Made by a program: the position numbers and the translations under genes. Below are positions 45,567-55,002 of a stretch of 64,000 bases of DNA, piece after piece; the stretch's first letter is position 1; every line of letters starts with the position of its first letter. This DNA is from Pirellulales bacterium (GTDB taxonomy: Bacteria; Planctomycetota; Planctomycetia; Pirellulales; JAEUIK01), in contig JAHBXR010000019.1 of NCBI GenBank assembly GCA_019636335.1, positions 1 through 64,000 on the forward strand, read 5' to 3'. Below the pieces are notes generated by a model. It worked only from the letters and a program-made list of their open reading frames with translations. It was not told the DNA's origin and searched no databases.

Positions 45567-46379
45567 ATGTCGTCTGCCGAATCCGCTCGTCTGCGCGAGA
45601 ACGTGCTCGTGACTGGTGCATCGCGCGGCATCGGTCGAGCCTTGGCGCTCGAGTTTGCGGTACGGGGACACGATCTTCTTCTGACGGCCCGCAACGAAGC
45701 CGAGTTGAACGACCTCGCGGCGTTGATCCGGCGCACGCACGGCGTGCATGCCCACGTCTTTCCGGCGGACCTGGTGCGCAGCGAGGCTCCGCAAGAACTG
45801 TTCGACGCCATTGCCGCGGCAGGGCACGTCGTCGACGTGTTGATCAACAACGCAGGCTTTGGCGTTTATGGCAAGTTTGCGGAGACGCCCGCCAGTGAGG
45901 ACCGCGAACTGCTTGCGGTGAACGTCTTCGCACTGACGATGCTGACCAAGTTGTTCCTGCCGGGGATGATCGCCCGACGGCACGGACGCATCGTGAATGT
46001 TGCCTCGACGGGTGCTTTTCAGCCTGGTCCCTGGTTGAACACCTACTACGCCAGCAAGGCCTATGTGTTGAGTTTTACCGAGGCCCTGGCCGAGGAGCTG
46101 CACGGGACCCGGGTAACCGCCACGGCACTTTGTCCCGGCGTCACGGTGTCGAGCTTCGCCGAGCGTTCGCACCTGGAGGGAGCACGCATTCTGCGAGGAC
46201 CGATCATGTCGGCCGAGCGCGTGGCGCGCGTGGGCTATCGCGGAGCGATGCGCGGCAAACGGATCGTCATCCCCGGCCTGATGAATCGACTGATGCGGCA
46301 ATCGGTGCGGATTGCCCCGCGTGGCCTCGTCACGTGGATGGTAGGAAGAATGATGGCCAAGCCCAAACGCCAACGCTGA
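45567..46379 (+). CDS. SDR-family oxidoreductase (DltE/YqjQ-type)
   Basis: A 270-residue short-chain dehydrogenase. The cofactor site is VLVTGASRGIGRALALEF, the structural motif LINNAGFG, the catalytic Ser in NVASTGAFQ, and the Tyr-Lys in YYASKAYVLSF. The basic residue after the second strand (LLLTARNEAEL) points to NADP(H). The C-terminal 30 residues are strongly basic and hydrophobic (RLMRQSVRIAPRGLVTWMVG), which may attach the enzyme to the membrane. Such proteins are usually annotated as short-chain dehydrogenases acting on lipids or polyols. Start ATG at 45567 with GAGGA upstream. Confidence 0.92.
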   Translation: MSSAESARLRENVLVTGASRGIGRALALEFAVRGHDLLLTARNEAELNDLAALIRRTHGVHAHVFPADLVRSEAPQELFDAIAAAGHVVDVLINNAGFGVYGKFAETPASEDRELLAVNVFALTMLTKLFLPGMIARRHGRIVNVASTGAFQPGPWLNTYYASKAYVLSFTEALAEELHGTRVTATALCPGVTVSSFAERSHLEGARILRGPIMSAERVARVGYRGAMRGKRIVIPGLMNRLMRQSVRIAPRGLVTWMVGRMMAKPKRQR

Positions 46380-46394
46380 AGCCATGTGGCCAGG

Positions 46395-46422
46395 TTCGCC
46401 GCGCCCCGCCAGCAGGTATAAT
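46395..46422 (+). promoter_or_regulatory. Candidate promoter for the Mpo1-like gene
   Basis: A perfect TATAAT (46417-46422) with TTCGCC (46395-46400) 16 bases upstream, about 95 bp before the start at 46518. A GGAGG ribosome site lies at 46504-46508. The -35 match is weak. Confidence 0.4.
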
Positions 46423-46517
46423 AGGGTGGGGGAGCCGAAGCACGGGCCAGCGTTCGCTGGCGCCTTGCACTTGCCTGCTGCCATTCACTTCGAACGCCTC
46501 TCTGGAGGAAGCGAACC

Positions 46518-46862
46518 ATGTCCGAGCAGCGTTATCAATCGTTTGCCGAATTCTGGCCTTATTACGCCCGCGAGCATAGCCATCCCGGCTGCCGCGCTCT
46601 GCACTTCATCGGTTCGACGTTGGTGCTCGTGATGCTGGCGCTGATCGTCACCGCCGTCATCTCACCCTGGTGGCTGTTGGCCCTGCCGTTTGTGGGCTAC
46701 GGTTTTGCCTGGGTCGGACATTTTGGCATCGAAAAGAACCGGCCCGCCACGTTCAAGTATCCCGTCTGGTCGTTCATCGGCGATTGGAAGATGTGGTTCC
46801 TGATGCTCACCGGCCGGATGGGCGCCGAGTTGCATCGCATCAATTCGATGGCTGCCCGATAA
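46518..46862 (+). CDS. Mpo1-like (DUF962) membrane protein
   Basis: A 114-residue membrane protein of the Mpo1/DUF962 family, whose yeast member is an iron-dependent 2-hydroxy fatty acid dioxygenase in odd-chain fatty acid formation. The His-rich signatures are present: HPGCRALHFIGS near the N-terminus and VGHFGIEKNRPATFKYP in the middle. Between them lie two transmembrane stretches (TLVLVMLALIVTAVI and WWLLALPFVGYGFAWV). Length is at the short end of the family (100-190). The start has a strong GGAGG site nine bases away. Role in hydroxy-fatty-acid or lipid turnover is inferred from the family. Confidence 0.88.
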   Translation: MSEQRYQSFAEFWPYYAREHSHPGCRALHFIGSTLVLVMLALIVTAVISPWWLLALPFVGYGFAWVGHFGIEKNRPATFKYPVWSFIGDWKMWFLMLTGRMGAELHRINSMAAR

Positions 46863-46914
46863 GGGCGGTCTCCCTGTTTCTGGATCAGAAGCAGCCAGGG
46901 CGAGTGAGCATCGT

Positions 46915-48324
46915 ATGCGTCTTCTGTTTCTCGCCCTGGTTGCTTTGTTCCTGCCGTCGGTCAAGACAGGTTTTGCCGATGCGGCAGACGTTTCGCGCCC
47001 CAACCTGATCGCCATCGTTACCGACGATCAAGGTCGTTGGGCATGCGGGGCGTACGGTAATCGAGACATCCATACGCCTCATCTCGATCGCCTCGCGCGC
47101 GAAGGGGCGATCTTTACCAATGCCATCACCGCCACACCGGTCTGCTCGCCGAGCCGGGCGATCTACTTCTCGGGGCGATGGCCTACCCAGGTCGGCATCA
47201 CCGACTATTTCGCCGTCGAGGAAACCGACGCCGGGGCGGGCATTCGGGCGTCCCTCTGGCCCGCCTCGCTGCAGCAGGCCGGCTATCGCACCGGGCTGAT
47301 CGGCAAATGGCACCTCGGAACACAGCCGCCGTTTCATCCCACCCGGCTGGGCTTCGACCATTTCATGGGCTTTCTTGGCGGCGGCAACACGCCGATGGAT
47401 CCCACGCTCGAAGTCGCCGGAGAGGTTCGCAAGCTCAAAGGTTCCTTGCCCGATCTTCTGGTCGACGACGCGCTGCAGTTTCTGCGCGACAACCGCGAGC
47501 GGCCTTTTGCCCTCTCGCTGCACTTCCGCGCGCCGCACCGACCTTATGGTCCGGTGCCGGCGGAGGATGCCGCGCATTACGAGTCGCTCGATCCACAGAT
47601 TCCCGACGTGCGCGGGCTCGACGTCCAGCAGGTCAAACGCTCGACGCGCAACTACTACGCCAGCATTTCCTCGGTCGATCGCAACGTCGGGCGGTTGCTC
47701 GACGCGCTCGATGAACTCGAATTGACCGAGAACACCTGGGTCGTCTTCACCAGCGACCACGGCTACAACGAGGGCCGGCACGGCGTCGACACCAAGGGGA
47801 ACGCCCAGTGGATCATCGGGGGTATGGCCGGACCGAAGGTTCCCAACATGTGGGAAACGTCGATTTGCGTGCCGCTGCTGATGCGCTGGCCCGCGGTGAT
47901 CGAACCCGGCACGACGATCGACGCTCCGGTGTCGAATATCGATATGTACCGCACGGTGCTCGGGGGACTTGGCGTGGCGGTGCCTGCCGACTGCCAGGCA
48001 GCTGGCATCGACTATTCACCGCTGCTGCGCGGCGAGGACTTGCCCGAGCGCGACGCCCTCTTCGGTCAGTACGATTTGCACAACGGCGGGCTGGCCTACT
48101 TGCGGATGATTCGCACGCGCGACTACAAGTACGTACGGCACTTCCACACGCGCTTCATGGACGAGCTTTACGATCTGCGCCATGATCCGGACGAGAAGCA
48201 CAACCTGCTCGACCGCCGTGGAGGCGAGGCGACAGCGATCCAGGCCAGGCTCGCCGAATTGCAGCAGCGATTGACCGAGTGGCAACGTTCGATCGACGAC
48301 CCCCTACTCGACGATGCTTATTGA
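46915..48324 (+). CDS. Exported sulfatase (formylglycine-dependent)
   Basis: A 469-residue periplasmic sulfatase. A signal peptide (LLFLALVALFLPS) ends near ADA. The metal site begins with IVTDDQ (Asp37-Asp38). The sulfatase signature is CSPSR at 77-81, where Cys77 is converted to formylglycine. The supporting motif GKWHLG lies near residue 130, and the second metal-binding motif FTSDHGYNEGRHG near 280. Length is typical. Planctomycetes encode many such enzymes for sulfated polysaccharides; the specific substrate is unknown. The sulfatase-modifying factor and glycosidases are not adjacent, but the SMP-30-type gene follows convergently. Confidence 0.95.
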   Translation: MRLLFLALVALFLPSVKTGFADAADVSRPNLIAIVTDDQGRWACGAYGNRDIHTPHLDRLAREGAIFTNAITATPVCSPSRAIYFSGRWPTQVGITDYFAVEETDAGAGIRASLWPASLQQAGYRTGLIGKWHLGTQPPFHPTRLGFDHFMGFLGGGNTPMDPTLEVAGEVRKLKGSLPDLLVDDALQFLRDNRERPFALSLHFRAPHRPYGPVPAEDAAHYESLDPQIPDVRGLDVQQVKRSTRNYYASISSVDRNVGRLLDALDELELTENTWVVFTSDHGYNEGRHGVDTKGNAQWIIGGMAGPKVPNMWETSICVPLLMRWPAVIEPGTTIDAPVSNIDMYRTVLGGLGVAVPADCQAAGIDYSPLLRGEDLPERDALFGQYDLHNGGLAYLRMIRTRDYKYVRHFHTRFMDELYDLRHDPDEKHNLLDRRGGEATAIQARLAELQQRLTEWQRSIDDPLLDDAY

Positions 48325-48332
48325 GTCATGTT

Positions 48333-48353
48333 GTCAGGTACGGGGTACCTGAC
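48333..48353. terminator. Perfect 9-bp hairpin between convergent sulfatase and SMP-30 genes
   Basis: GTCAGGTAC and GTACCTGAC form a perfect 9-bp stem around a GGG loop, between the two stop codons. No T-run follows on either strand, so it may be a transcript-end or protein-binding structure shared by both genes. Confidence 0.5.
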
Positions 48354-48382
48354 CTACAAGATTCAGCAGTGCCGCATCTGCG

Positions 48383-49393
48383 TTACTTTGCGCTCGTCGG
48401 AAACAGGTGATAGCCCGGCTTTTCGAGCGTGATGCGGTAGAGCCCGTATTTCGCCGTGTCGTCGTCGGATTGCTTGGCGACGGGGGCGGTGACGTAGAGC
48501 ACGCGCGTCTCCGTTCCGACGCCGAAGACGCAGTTCGTCGGACCGCCTGGAGTGGCGATAAAAGCCAGCGGCGTGCCCTGGGGATCGAAGACGTAAATGC
48601 CGGCCTCGGCTCCGTCTCCCGCCGTCGCGTAGAGGTTACCCTCGGCGTCGAGGGTCATGCCGTCGATACCGCGCCGATTCGGCCCGAAGTCGAACAGCAC
48701 TTTCTTCTCGGCGAGCGTGCCATCCTGCTGCACGACGAACGACAGCAGGTGGTGATTCCCTTCGGGGCGGCCACTGTTGTCCGCCACGTAGACGTGCTTG
48801 CCATCGGGGGAGACGAGAATACCGTTCGGCTGCTCGACGTCGCGCGTGGCGATCCTCACGGCGCCGTCCGGTTCGATGAGAAACACCGCCTGGAAATCGA
48901 GCTCGCGCGGTTCGTCGCCCACGTAGCGCGGGTCGGTGAAATAGACGCGGTCATGCTCGTCGACGGCCAGATCGTTCGGGCTGTTGAAGCGTTTGCCATC
49001 GTAGCGCTCGGCGAGCGTGCGCACGTTCCCTTTCGTGTCGGTGATCGAGATACGTCGCGTGCCCCCTGTGTTGGCTCCTTCGCAAGCGACGAGTCGTCCC
49101 TGGGTGTCGAAGAACAGACCGTTCGCCCGGCCGCTTGGTTCGCGAAATACGGTGGTCTTGTGCGAGCGCGGATCGTAACGCAGGATGCGATTGCCGATGT
49201 CCGAGAAGAGAATGGCGCCGTCCGCCGCGGCGGCGGGGCCTTCGGTGAACTCCCCTTCGCCCCACAGCAACTCGAGCTGCGCCCCCTGCGGCACAATCTT
49301 CTCCTGAGCGGTGGCACGAAAGTCCCCGGCGGTGGCGAGACCGCCGCAGGCAAGCCCGCACACCAGCATCAACGCGTAGAACAATTTGGCCAT
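48383..49393 (-). CDS. SMP-30/gluconolactonase/LRE-type exported protein
   Basis: A 336-residue protein with a signal peptide (LFYALMLVCGLACGGLATA). The mature part is a six-bladed beta-propeller of the SMP-30/gluconolactonase family, with metal-ligand and substrate motifs EGPAAAADGAILFSDIGN, NSPNDLAVDEHDRVYFTDP, VEQPNGILVSPDGKHVYVAD and GIDGMTLDAEGNLYA. It would act as a lactonase on sugar lactones, or as a related hydrolase, in the periplasm. It is convergent with the sulfatase, consistent with a shared role in polysaccharide or sugar-acid use, but no operon links them. Confidence 0.92.
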   Translation of the reverse strand: MAKLFYALMLVCGLACGGLATAGDFRATAQEKIVPQGAQLELLWGEGEFTEGPAAAADGAILFSDIGNRILRYDPRSHKTTVFREPSGRANGLFFDTQGRLVACEGANTGGTRRISITDTKGNVRTLAERYDGKRFNSPNDLAVDEHDRVYFTDPRYVGDEPRELDFQAVFLIEPDGAVRIATRDVEQPNGILVSPDGKHVYVADNSGRPEGNHHLLSFVVQQDGTLAEKKVLFDFGPNRRGIDGMTLDAEGNLYATAGDGAEAGIYVFDPQGTPLAFIATPGGPTNCVFGVGTETRVLYVTAPVAKQSDDDTAKYGLYRITLEKPGYHLFPTSAK

Positions 49394-49528
49394 CGAATCG
49401 AAGCTCCCAACCGAATGAACTACCTCACGGGTACGCGACCCATCGTAAAGCGTGCGGCGCGCGATGCAAGCAGGCGATGAGCTTCTGCCGCGGCGAGGGA
49501 GAGATTTCGGGTGCTCTTTGGCGCCCGC

Positions 49529-50644
49529 TTAGCCTGGTCGACGGCCGCCCGAACGTAGTGCGGCCACGCAGATCTCCTGGCGGTTGTGCTGCAACTGCCG
49601 GGCACGGACTTCAAAGTCCCAGACCCTGATCCGCTCGAGATAGTCGGGCACCTCGTCCGCGAGCGACCATTCGAGCAGTTTCAGCGTGAGGAGCAGCCCG
49701 CGCACGTCGATTTCCGGATGCAGCACGATCGCCTCGATGGTGTCGAGCGTGTACTGCGGTGCGACGTTCATGTCGGCCAGCAACCAGCGCGTCTTGCGGA
49801 ACTCGCGGCGGCGGACATCGGCGCCGCGCTTGCGAACGTGCGTGAAGTGTGGATGCTCGGCGACGCGTGGATCGATCTCGGCGGGATCGATTCCCAAGAC
49901 GTGCAGCCCGCGCGCGAGCAGCGCTTGCGATGCCCCCCCTGGCGCTGCGCCGATCTCGGCGCAGCGTTCGCCCGCCTTCAAGGGGAGACCGGACCAGAGC
50001 AAGCCTTCTTCGAGCTTGAGATAGGCCCGCGAGACGGCGTCCGCCGGTAGCTCGAGGGGGGAGAAGCCGCCTGGCCAGGTGGTTTCGATGCCCTGCACGC
50101 GATGAAAGCCGATCCACCAGACCCCCTCGTCGACGAGCACGACGTCGAGCACGCGATCGCCGGCGCTCAACTCGCGGTTGGGCCGAAACGTGGCAGGCGC
50201 CCCCTGCAGGATGGTTTGCACCGCGGCCTGCGAGGCATCGCTTAGACCGGGCGTATAGCCGCGCGATCCGGCGGCAAACCGGTCGCGGGGCCAGACGTGT
50301 ACGGCGGCAACGTCACGCGAGGCGAGTAGTTGCCAGGCCTGGGCGGCACGCTCGTCGTCCGTATCGCCCGTGGCCTTGCCGAGCGAAAAGCCCCACGCCC
50401 GGGCAAAGACCGAGCCGAGTGCGAAGTCTTCGTTGAGCCGATGGCCGGCCGGCAGCTTGAACGTGAGAAACCCGGGCCTGGAATAGGCGAAGCGAAAGTC
50501 GGGCCACAGCCGGGCCAGTTCCCCTTTGACGGCTGCCTCGGCCCCCACCTGGCAGGTGACGAAGAGGAAATCCGCTTCGGCGAGAGGGGCAACACTGCTT
50601 GTACTTTTTGAGGGCCGAGCCATGGGGCGATTATGGCGAGCCAT
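49529..50644 (-). CDS. RlmM-like SAM-dependent 2'-O-ribose methyltransferase
   Basis: A 371-residue protein with FtsJ/RrmJ-like methyltransferase features. The N-terminal half (about 20-190) resembles the THUMP/RNA-binding part of RlmM (FLFVTCQVGAEAAVKGELA). The SAM motif is CAEIGAAPGGASQALLARG, and a motif ADMNVAP follows. A Lys of the K-D-K-E tetrad appears as LTLKLLEWS. Substrate is probably rRNA by analogy with RlmM, which methylates C2498 of 23S rRNA, but family identity is less certain than the fold. Start ATG 50644, alternative ATG 50623; no ribosome site distinguishes them. Confidence 0.82.
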   Translation of the reverse strand: MARHNRPMARPSKSTSSVAPLAEADFLFVTCQVGAEAAVKGELARLWPDFRFAYSRPGFLTFKLPAGHRLNEDFALGSVFARAWGFSLGKATGDTDDERAAQAWQLLASRDVAAVHVWPRDRFAAGSRGYTPGLSDASQAAVQTILQGAPATFRPNRELSAGDRVLDVVLVDEGVWWIGFHRVQGIETTWPGGFSPLELPADAVSRAYLKLEEGLLWSGLPLKAGERCAEIGAAPGGASQALLARGLHVLGIDPAEIDPRVAEHPHFTHVRKRGADVRRREFRKTRWLLADMNVAPQYTLDTIEAIVLHPEIDVRGLLLTLKLLEWSLADEVPDYLERIRVWDFEVRARQLQHNRQEICVAALRSGGRRPG

Positions 50645-51159
50645 CGTAGCGCAGGATAGCGTGCTAAAGGTAAGCCGCGAATGCCTTTTCGCTTGATCCG
50701 AATCTCTGGCACGGTTCGGTCGAGCGGCTAGAATTCGCGAAGGTAAAGTTTGCATTTCATTCTGACAAACGTTAGAGTGTCGTGGGTTGGCGGCGAACCC
50801 TAGCGGGGCCGCCCCTTATTTTGCGATCCAACAAGCACGAACGTTAACTGGGAGGAACGCTACTGGCGCCAAACGCGATGCCTTCAACCAAAGGCATCAC
50901 ATGGTGACGGATTTGCGTTCCCGGGCATTGGATCGTAGCGACCGCTTGCTGCGGCGCTCGAGCTGAGTGATCTCGGCTCTTTCTCCAGTTCTCAGACGCG
51001 CGTCGAATCCGCACGTTTGTCTCGACGTCACCGTTCCGTCTCGCATTTCGCATTGCAGGCGATCTCTCCAGGCCCTTGCATGCGAGCAGGACCCGATTTG
51101 ACGGGCATGGACGTCTCCCACCTTACAATCTCGCACAAACACCTTCCTTTGGTGCCACG
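50645..51159. other. Intergenic region upstream of the PEP-CTERM gene
   Basis: About 515 bp between divergent genes. A possible promoter is TTGCAT (50750-50755) and TAGAGT (50773-50778), spaced 17 bases. AACGTTA occurs twice about 75 bp apart (near 50769 and 50840). An antisense open frame of 69 codons lacks supporting features. No RNA gene recognised. Confidence 0.4.
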
Positions 51160-52266
51160 ATGAAACAACACCACGTCCTTTCACGATTCGTAAATTTCTT
51201 TGCCCCCCTGATCGTGCTCGCCGTCGTACTGAACCAGGTCATGCCGGCTCAAGCCGATCTACTCGTGACGAGCCGCGAGAGCAATAGCGTCGTGCGCTTC
51301 ACCGACTCCGGCCAGTTCATTGGAGTTCTCATTCAGGGCGATCCCACCAATGCGGCGAACAATACCGCTATGAATGGCGGACTGGTCGGGCCGATCGGGA
51401 TTGCGACCAAGCCGGGGGACGACGATCACCTCTATGTGGTCAGTTCCGGAATTACGCAGACGGGCTTTTCGACCGGTGTGAGCAGCGTTTTGCAATACGA
51501 TCTGAAGACGGGGGCCTTCGTCGGGTCCTATGCCACCGACGATCTCAACAATTCGTCCGATCTGGTCTTCGATGCGAGTGGCAATGCACTGGTCTCGAAC
51601 TTTTCGAATCTGTTCGATGCCTTCCACGACAATGTCGTGAAGTTCGAGGCCGATGGCACGCCGACGGGCACCTTTGCTCAGTTGCCATTTCCGATGGGGG
51701 CCGTCGCCATCGCTCTTGGTCCCAGCAACGATCTGTTCGTCTCCACGTTTTTCGGTAACCAGATCTACCGGTACAACGCCACGACAGGTGCCCAGATCGG
51801 TACTGAGCCTTGGGTGGCACAGGTCTTGGATGGCGCCTGGGGAGCAGGTCTGCTCTATCACGATGGTTACCTGTACGCCTCGAATGCTTCGCAAGCACCT
51901 CCCGCCTCGGCCAGCCATGTGATCATGCGATACGACATTACCGATCCCAGCTTGTCGACGGCCTTCATCACGGATGTCGGCGGTGTCCACCTGGCATTCC
52001 CAGGCGATATGGCCATCGCCCCGAACGGCAATTTGCTCGTGGCGAGCTTGGGCAACGACTTCAGCGACCCGACTCAGGCCGGACAGATTCTCGAGTACGA
52101 CATCGACACGGGCGCTTTCGTCGGTATCTATGCTCAAGGCTTTTTGAACGGTCCGGCCGCGATGACCTTTGCGGCGGTGCCGGAACCTTCCTCGGTGGCT
52201 CTGGCCCTCATGGGTACCGCTCTGACGGGGGTGGGCGTCTGGCGTCGCCGCCGTCGCTCGGCTTAG
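51160..52266 (+). CDS. PEP-CTERM-sorted exported beta-propeller-like protein
   Basis: A 368-residue protein. A long signal peptide ([15 protein letters not shown], cleavage near AQA) leads to a repeat-rich domain. It shows NHL/SMP-30-like beta-propeller strands ([54 protein letters not shown]). The C-terminus is a canonical PEP-CTERM anchor: VPEPSSVA, a hydrophobic helix and a run of Arg (RRRRR). Exosortase would cleave it at the PEP motif and release or attach it at the surface. The exosortase gene is not in this window. Start ATG 51160, opening the signal peptide; the 28 upstream codons have no coding character. Confidence 0.9.
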   Translation: MKQHHVLSRFVNFFAPLIVLAVVLNQVMPAQADLLVTSRESNSVVRFTDSGQFIGVLIQGDPTNAANNTAMNGGLVGPIGIATKPGDDDHLYVVSSGITQTGFSTGVSSVLQYDLKTGAFVGSYATDDLNNSSDLVFDASGNALVSNFSNLFDAFHDNVVKFEADGTPTGTFAQLPFPMGAVAIALGPSNDLFVSTFFGNQIYRYNATTGAQIGTEPWVAQVLDGAWGAGLLYHDGYLYASNASQAPPASASHVIMRYDITDPSLSTAFITDVGGVHLAFPGDMAIAPNGNLLVASLGNDFSDPTQAGQILEYDIDTGAFVGIYAQGFLNGPAAMTFAAVPEPSSVALALMGTALTGVGVWRRRRRSA

Positions 52267-52400
52267 AATTGTGTCTTGGACGGCGGTACGGGTACGGCTC
52301 CCTGGCTGTACCCGTACCGTTGCAGACATACTGCCGGCCGATCGAAACCGACGACGCCGGCCCCTACTGGTTGGCAGAACCGCACCTCTTGGATTTAGCG

Positions 52401-53396
52401 ATGCGGCGTGCGTTCACTCTGGTCGAATTGCTGGTGGTCGTTGCGATCATCGGCATTCTGATCGCGTTGCTCCTGCCTGCGGTCCAGGCGGCGCGCGAGA
52501 GCGGACGCCGTTCGCAGTGTCTGAATAACCTGCGGCAACTGACGATCGCGCTGCACAACTTCGAGCAGGACTGGGGGCACTTTCCCGTCGGGGCCGAGGC
52601 CAAGCCTTACCCGGCCAAGCCGGCTCATCCCCACACGTTCTACCGCTGGTCGTCGCTCGCACACCTGACGCCCTACCTCGAACAGACAGCGGCCTACAAC
52701 TCCCTTGATCTGTCCGTGCCGCTGTACGACACCAACTACAAGGTGACCACGCAGAACGAGCGAGGCGTGGCACTCGATGTGCCGCTGTTTCTCTGCCCCA
52801 GCGATCTGCGCACGCCGGTGGCGGCCGGGTTTGGGGCGACCAACTACGCCGCCTGTGCCGGGTCGGGGGCGGGGGGGGGCACGTCGCACGACACCGACGG
52901 GGTCTTCTACGTCAATTCTCGCACCCGCTTTCGCGACATCGGCGACGGAACCAGCCATACAGTGGCTTTCTCCGAGAGTTTGCTCGGTACTGGTCCCGAG
53001 GGGACCAGCCGGCGCGATCTCATCGACTTGGAAACCGATTATGCTTTCGTGTTCACGGCTCCCTTGACCGAGGCGGCCTGCGCCAACCCGTTTCAGTGGA
53101 ACGTCTCGAATCGCAAAGGGTTCGCTTGGGCGAACGGCGAATACCGCTGCGCCCTGTACAACCACTACCGCACCCCCAACACACCGCAAATCGACTGTGT
53201 GGCCAATCAGGTGATCGGCGCGGCCGACAGACGATATTCGGTCTACGGCTGGCGGTCTGCCCGCAGCCGCCACCCTGGCGGTGTCAATGTGACCATGACC
53301 GATGGCTCGGCCCGCTTCGCGGCGGACAACATCGATCCGGCCATCTGGCAGGCCATTTCGACCCGCTCCGGTAAGGAATCGACGGGCGAATGGTAG
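52401..53396 (+). CDS. DUF1559 protein with type IV pseudopilin N-terminus
   Basis: A 331-residue protein of the planctomycete DUF1559 family. The N-terminus carries a prepilin-peptidase cleavage/methylation signal, [19 protein letters not shown], with the methylated Phe and the Glu at +5 that promote pilus-type assembly. The conserved [17 protein letters not shown] and [17 protein letters not shown] follow. The C-terminal globular part ends with the family motif [20 protein letters not shown]. It should be exported through a type II/IV-like machine. The start ATG at 52401 begins the pseudopilin helix; upstream frame 51810-52400 overlaps the PEP-CTERM gene and is not credible. Function is unknown. 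Confidence 0.93.
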   Translation: MRRAFTLVELLVVVAIIGILIALLLPAVQAARESGRRSQCLNNLRQLTIALHNFEQDWGHFPVGAEAKPYPAKPAHPHTFYRWSSLAHLTPYLEQTAAYNSLDLSVPLYDTNYKVTTQNERGVALDVPLFLCPSDLRTPVAAGFGATNYAACAGSGAGGGTSHDTDGVFYVNSRTRFRDIGDGTSHTVAFSESLLGTGPEGTSRRDLIDLETDYAFVFTAPLTEAACANPFQWNVSNRKGFAWANGEYRCALYNHYRTPNTPQIDCVANQVIGAADRRYSVYGWRSARSRHPGGVNVTMTDGSARFAADNIDPAIWQAISTRSGKESTGEW

Positions 53397-53543
53397 GCTG
53401 CCGCAGTTTTCGTCCAGACCTAACGTCTCGCCCGGCGTTCGGTTAGACTTAGCCCCCAGGCATGGTGGCCCGTTGGCGGCGGTTGGCGTTGGTGCCGACC
53501 CCCGAGACGGGCAGATTCGGGCGGTGGAACTCAGACCAAGGAA

Positions 53544-54980
53544 ATGTTCAGCGCGATACCTGCGTACGTCTGGGAGACACTGGCGATCCTGGTGCTCATC
53601 CTGGCGAACGGATTCTTCGCTGGTTCTGAGATCGCCATCATTGCCGCCCAGCGCGGCCGGCTCAAAGAGCAAGCGGAAGCCGGTGACCGCCGCTCGCGCC
53701 TGGCACTCGATCTGGCCCAGGATCCCAATCGGTTTCTCCCCACGGTGCAGATCGGCATTACGCTGATCGGCACCCTCGCGGCCGCCTTCAGCGGTGCGAC
53801 GTTGGGGGACCACCTGGCCGATTGGTTCATGACGTCTCGCCTGGCGTTCGTGGCCCAGCATCCGCAGGCCTTTGCGCTGGGCGCCGTCACGGTGCTCATC
53901 ACGTTCTTCTCAGTGTTGCTGGGCGAGTTGGTCCCCAAGCGGTTCGCCCTGCTCCACTCGACCAGCCTTGCTCGGCAGGCCGCGGTCCCCATGAACTTGC
54001 TGGCGACCTTAGGGCGCCCTATTGTCTGGCTCATGGGGCGCGCCACCGATCTCGTGCTGCGCGTCTTGGGAAGCCGCGAGGATACGGGGCCGCAGGTCTC
54101 GATCGACGACATCGCCCACATGATTCGCTCGGGCACGGAGAGCGGGCTGCTCGAACCGACCGAGGAACGACTGGCCATCGAGGCCCTGCATCTGGGCGAA
54201 CGCTCTGCCCGCGACATCATGCGACCGCGGCTCGATATCGATGCCCTCGACGTGCATACCCCCGCCGAAGAAGTGCTGGGAGCGATGGCCATGGCGGGCT
54301 TTTCGCGTCTGCCGGTCTACGAGGGAGACCTCGATCACATTGTCGGCTTCGTCCACATGAAGGACGTGTTGCGCTGCACTTACTTGCAGATGCGGATCGA
54401 TCTGCGCCGGTTGGTCAATCCAGTGCTCTTCGTGCCCGAGACGTTGCCCTTGGATCGCATGCTCGTCATGTTCCAGGAGCAGAAGAGCCAGTTGGCGATC
54501 GTGCTCGACGAGTTCGGCGGCACCGAGGGCATGGTAACGCTCGAAAATCTGCTGGAAGAGCTCGTCGGCGAGATTCGCGAGGAGCACGGCGACGACGACA
54601 TCCACGATCAGATCGTCGAGCGCGAGGATGGTTCCTGGCTCGTCGACGGCGGGGCCAATGTCGACGACGTGCTCGAGATCCTGAAGATCAAGCCAGCCGA
54701 GACTTCGAAGACACGCGGCTACACGACCATGGCGGGCCTGGTCCTGGCCGAGCTCGAACGGATTCCCAATGTGGGCGAAAGCGTCGAGTGGGAGGGGTTG
54801 CGCATCGAGGTGATCGACCTCGACGGCAAACGCATCGACCGGCTTTTGGTGCATCGCATCACGCCGCCGGCCACAGAAGAGGCGCCCAAATCGCCCCAGC
54901 CCGGGAACGCGGGCGATGAGGCTCCCGTGCGAGAAGATCTAGCGACCGAAGAAGAGGGCAGCGGCCCCACCGCGGTGTGA
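53544..54980 (+). CDS. CNNM/CorC-type transmembrane protein (hemolysin family)
   Basis: A 478-residue protein of the CNNM/HlyC/CorC family, linked to magnesium or cobalt efflux and, historically, to hemolysin-like annotations. The N-terminal CNNM domain (about 1-190) has four transmembrane helices with [19 protein letters not shown] and a [13 protein letters not shown] motif. Two CBS domains (about 205-330) follow ([40 protein letters not shown]). The C-terminal CorC_HlyC domain (about 345-440) ends with [16 protein letters not shown]. The last 40 residues are acidic and disordered-looking. Metal transport or sensing is inferred from the family. Confidence 0.93.
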   Translation: MFSAIPAYVWETLAILVLILANGFFAGSEIAIIAAQRGRLKEQAEAGDRRSRLALDLAQDPNRFLPTVQIGITLIGTLAAAFSGATLGDHLADWFMTSRLAFVAQHPQAFALGAVTVLITFFSVLLGELVPKRFALLHSTSLARQAAVPMNLLATLGRPIVWLMGRATDLVLRVLGSREDTGPQVSIDDIAHMIRSGTESGLLEPTEERLAIEALHLGERSARDIMRPRLDIDALDVHTPAEEVLGAMAMAGFSRLPVYEGDLDHIVGFVHMKDVLRCTYLQMRIDLRRLVNPVLFVPETLPLDRMLVMFQEQKSQLAIVLDEFGGTEGMVTLENLLEELVGEIREEHGDDDIHDQIVEREDGSWLVDGGANVDDVLEILKIKPAETSKTRGYTTMAGLVLAELERIPNVGESVEWEGLRIEVIDLDGKRIDRLLVHRITPPATEEAPKSPQPGNAGDEAPVREDLATEEEGSGPTAV

Positions 54981-55002
54981 GTGGTATGGATTGGGCGCGG
55001 CC

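Noticed and set aside
50844-51184. Antisense small frames upstream of the PEP-CTERM gene
   Set aside because: No supportive start context or recognisable product; Arg-rich shadow composition.
51810-52400. Upstream extension of the pseudopilin frame
   Set aside because: It overlaps the PEP-CTERM gene; the [14 protein letters not shown] signal must be N-terminal.
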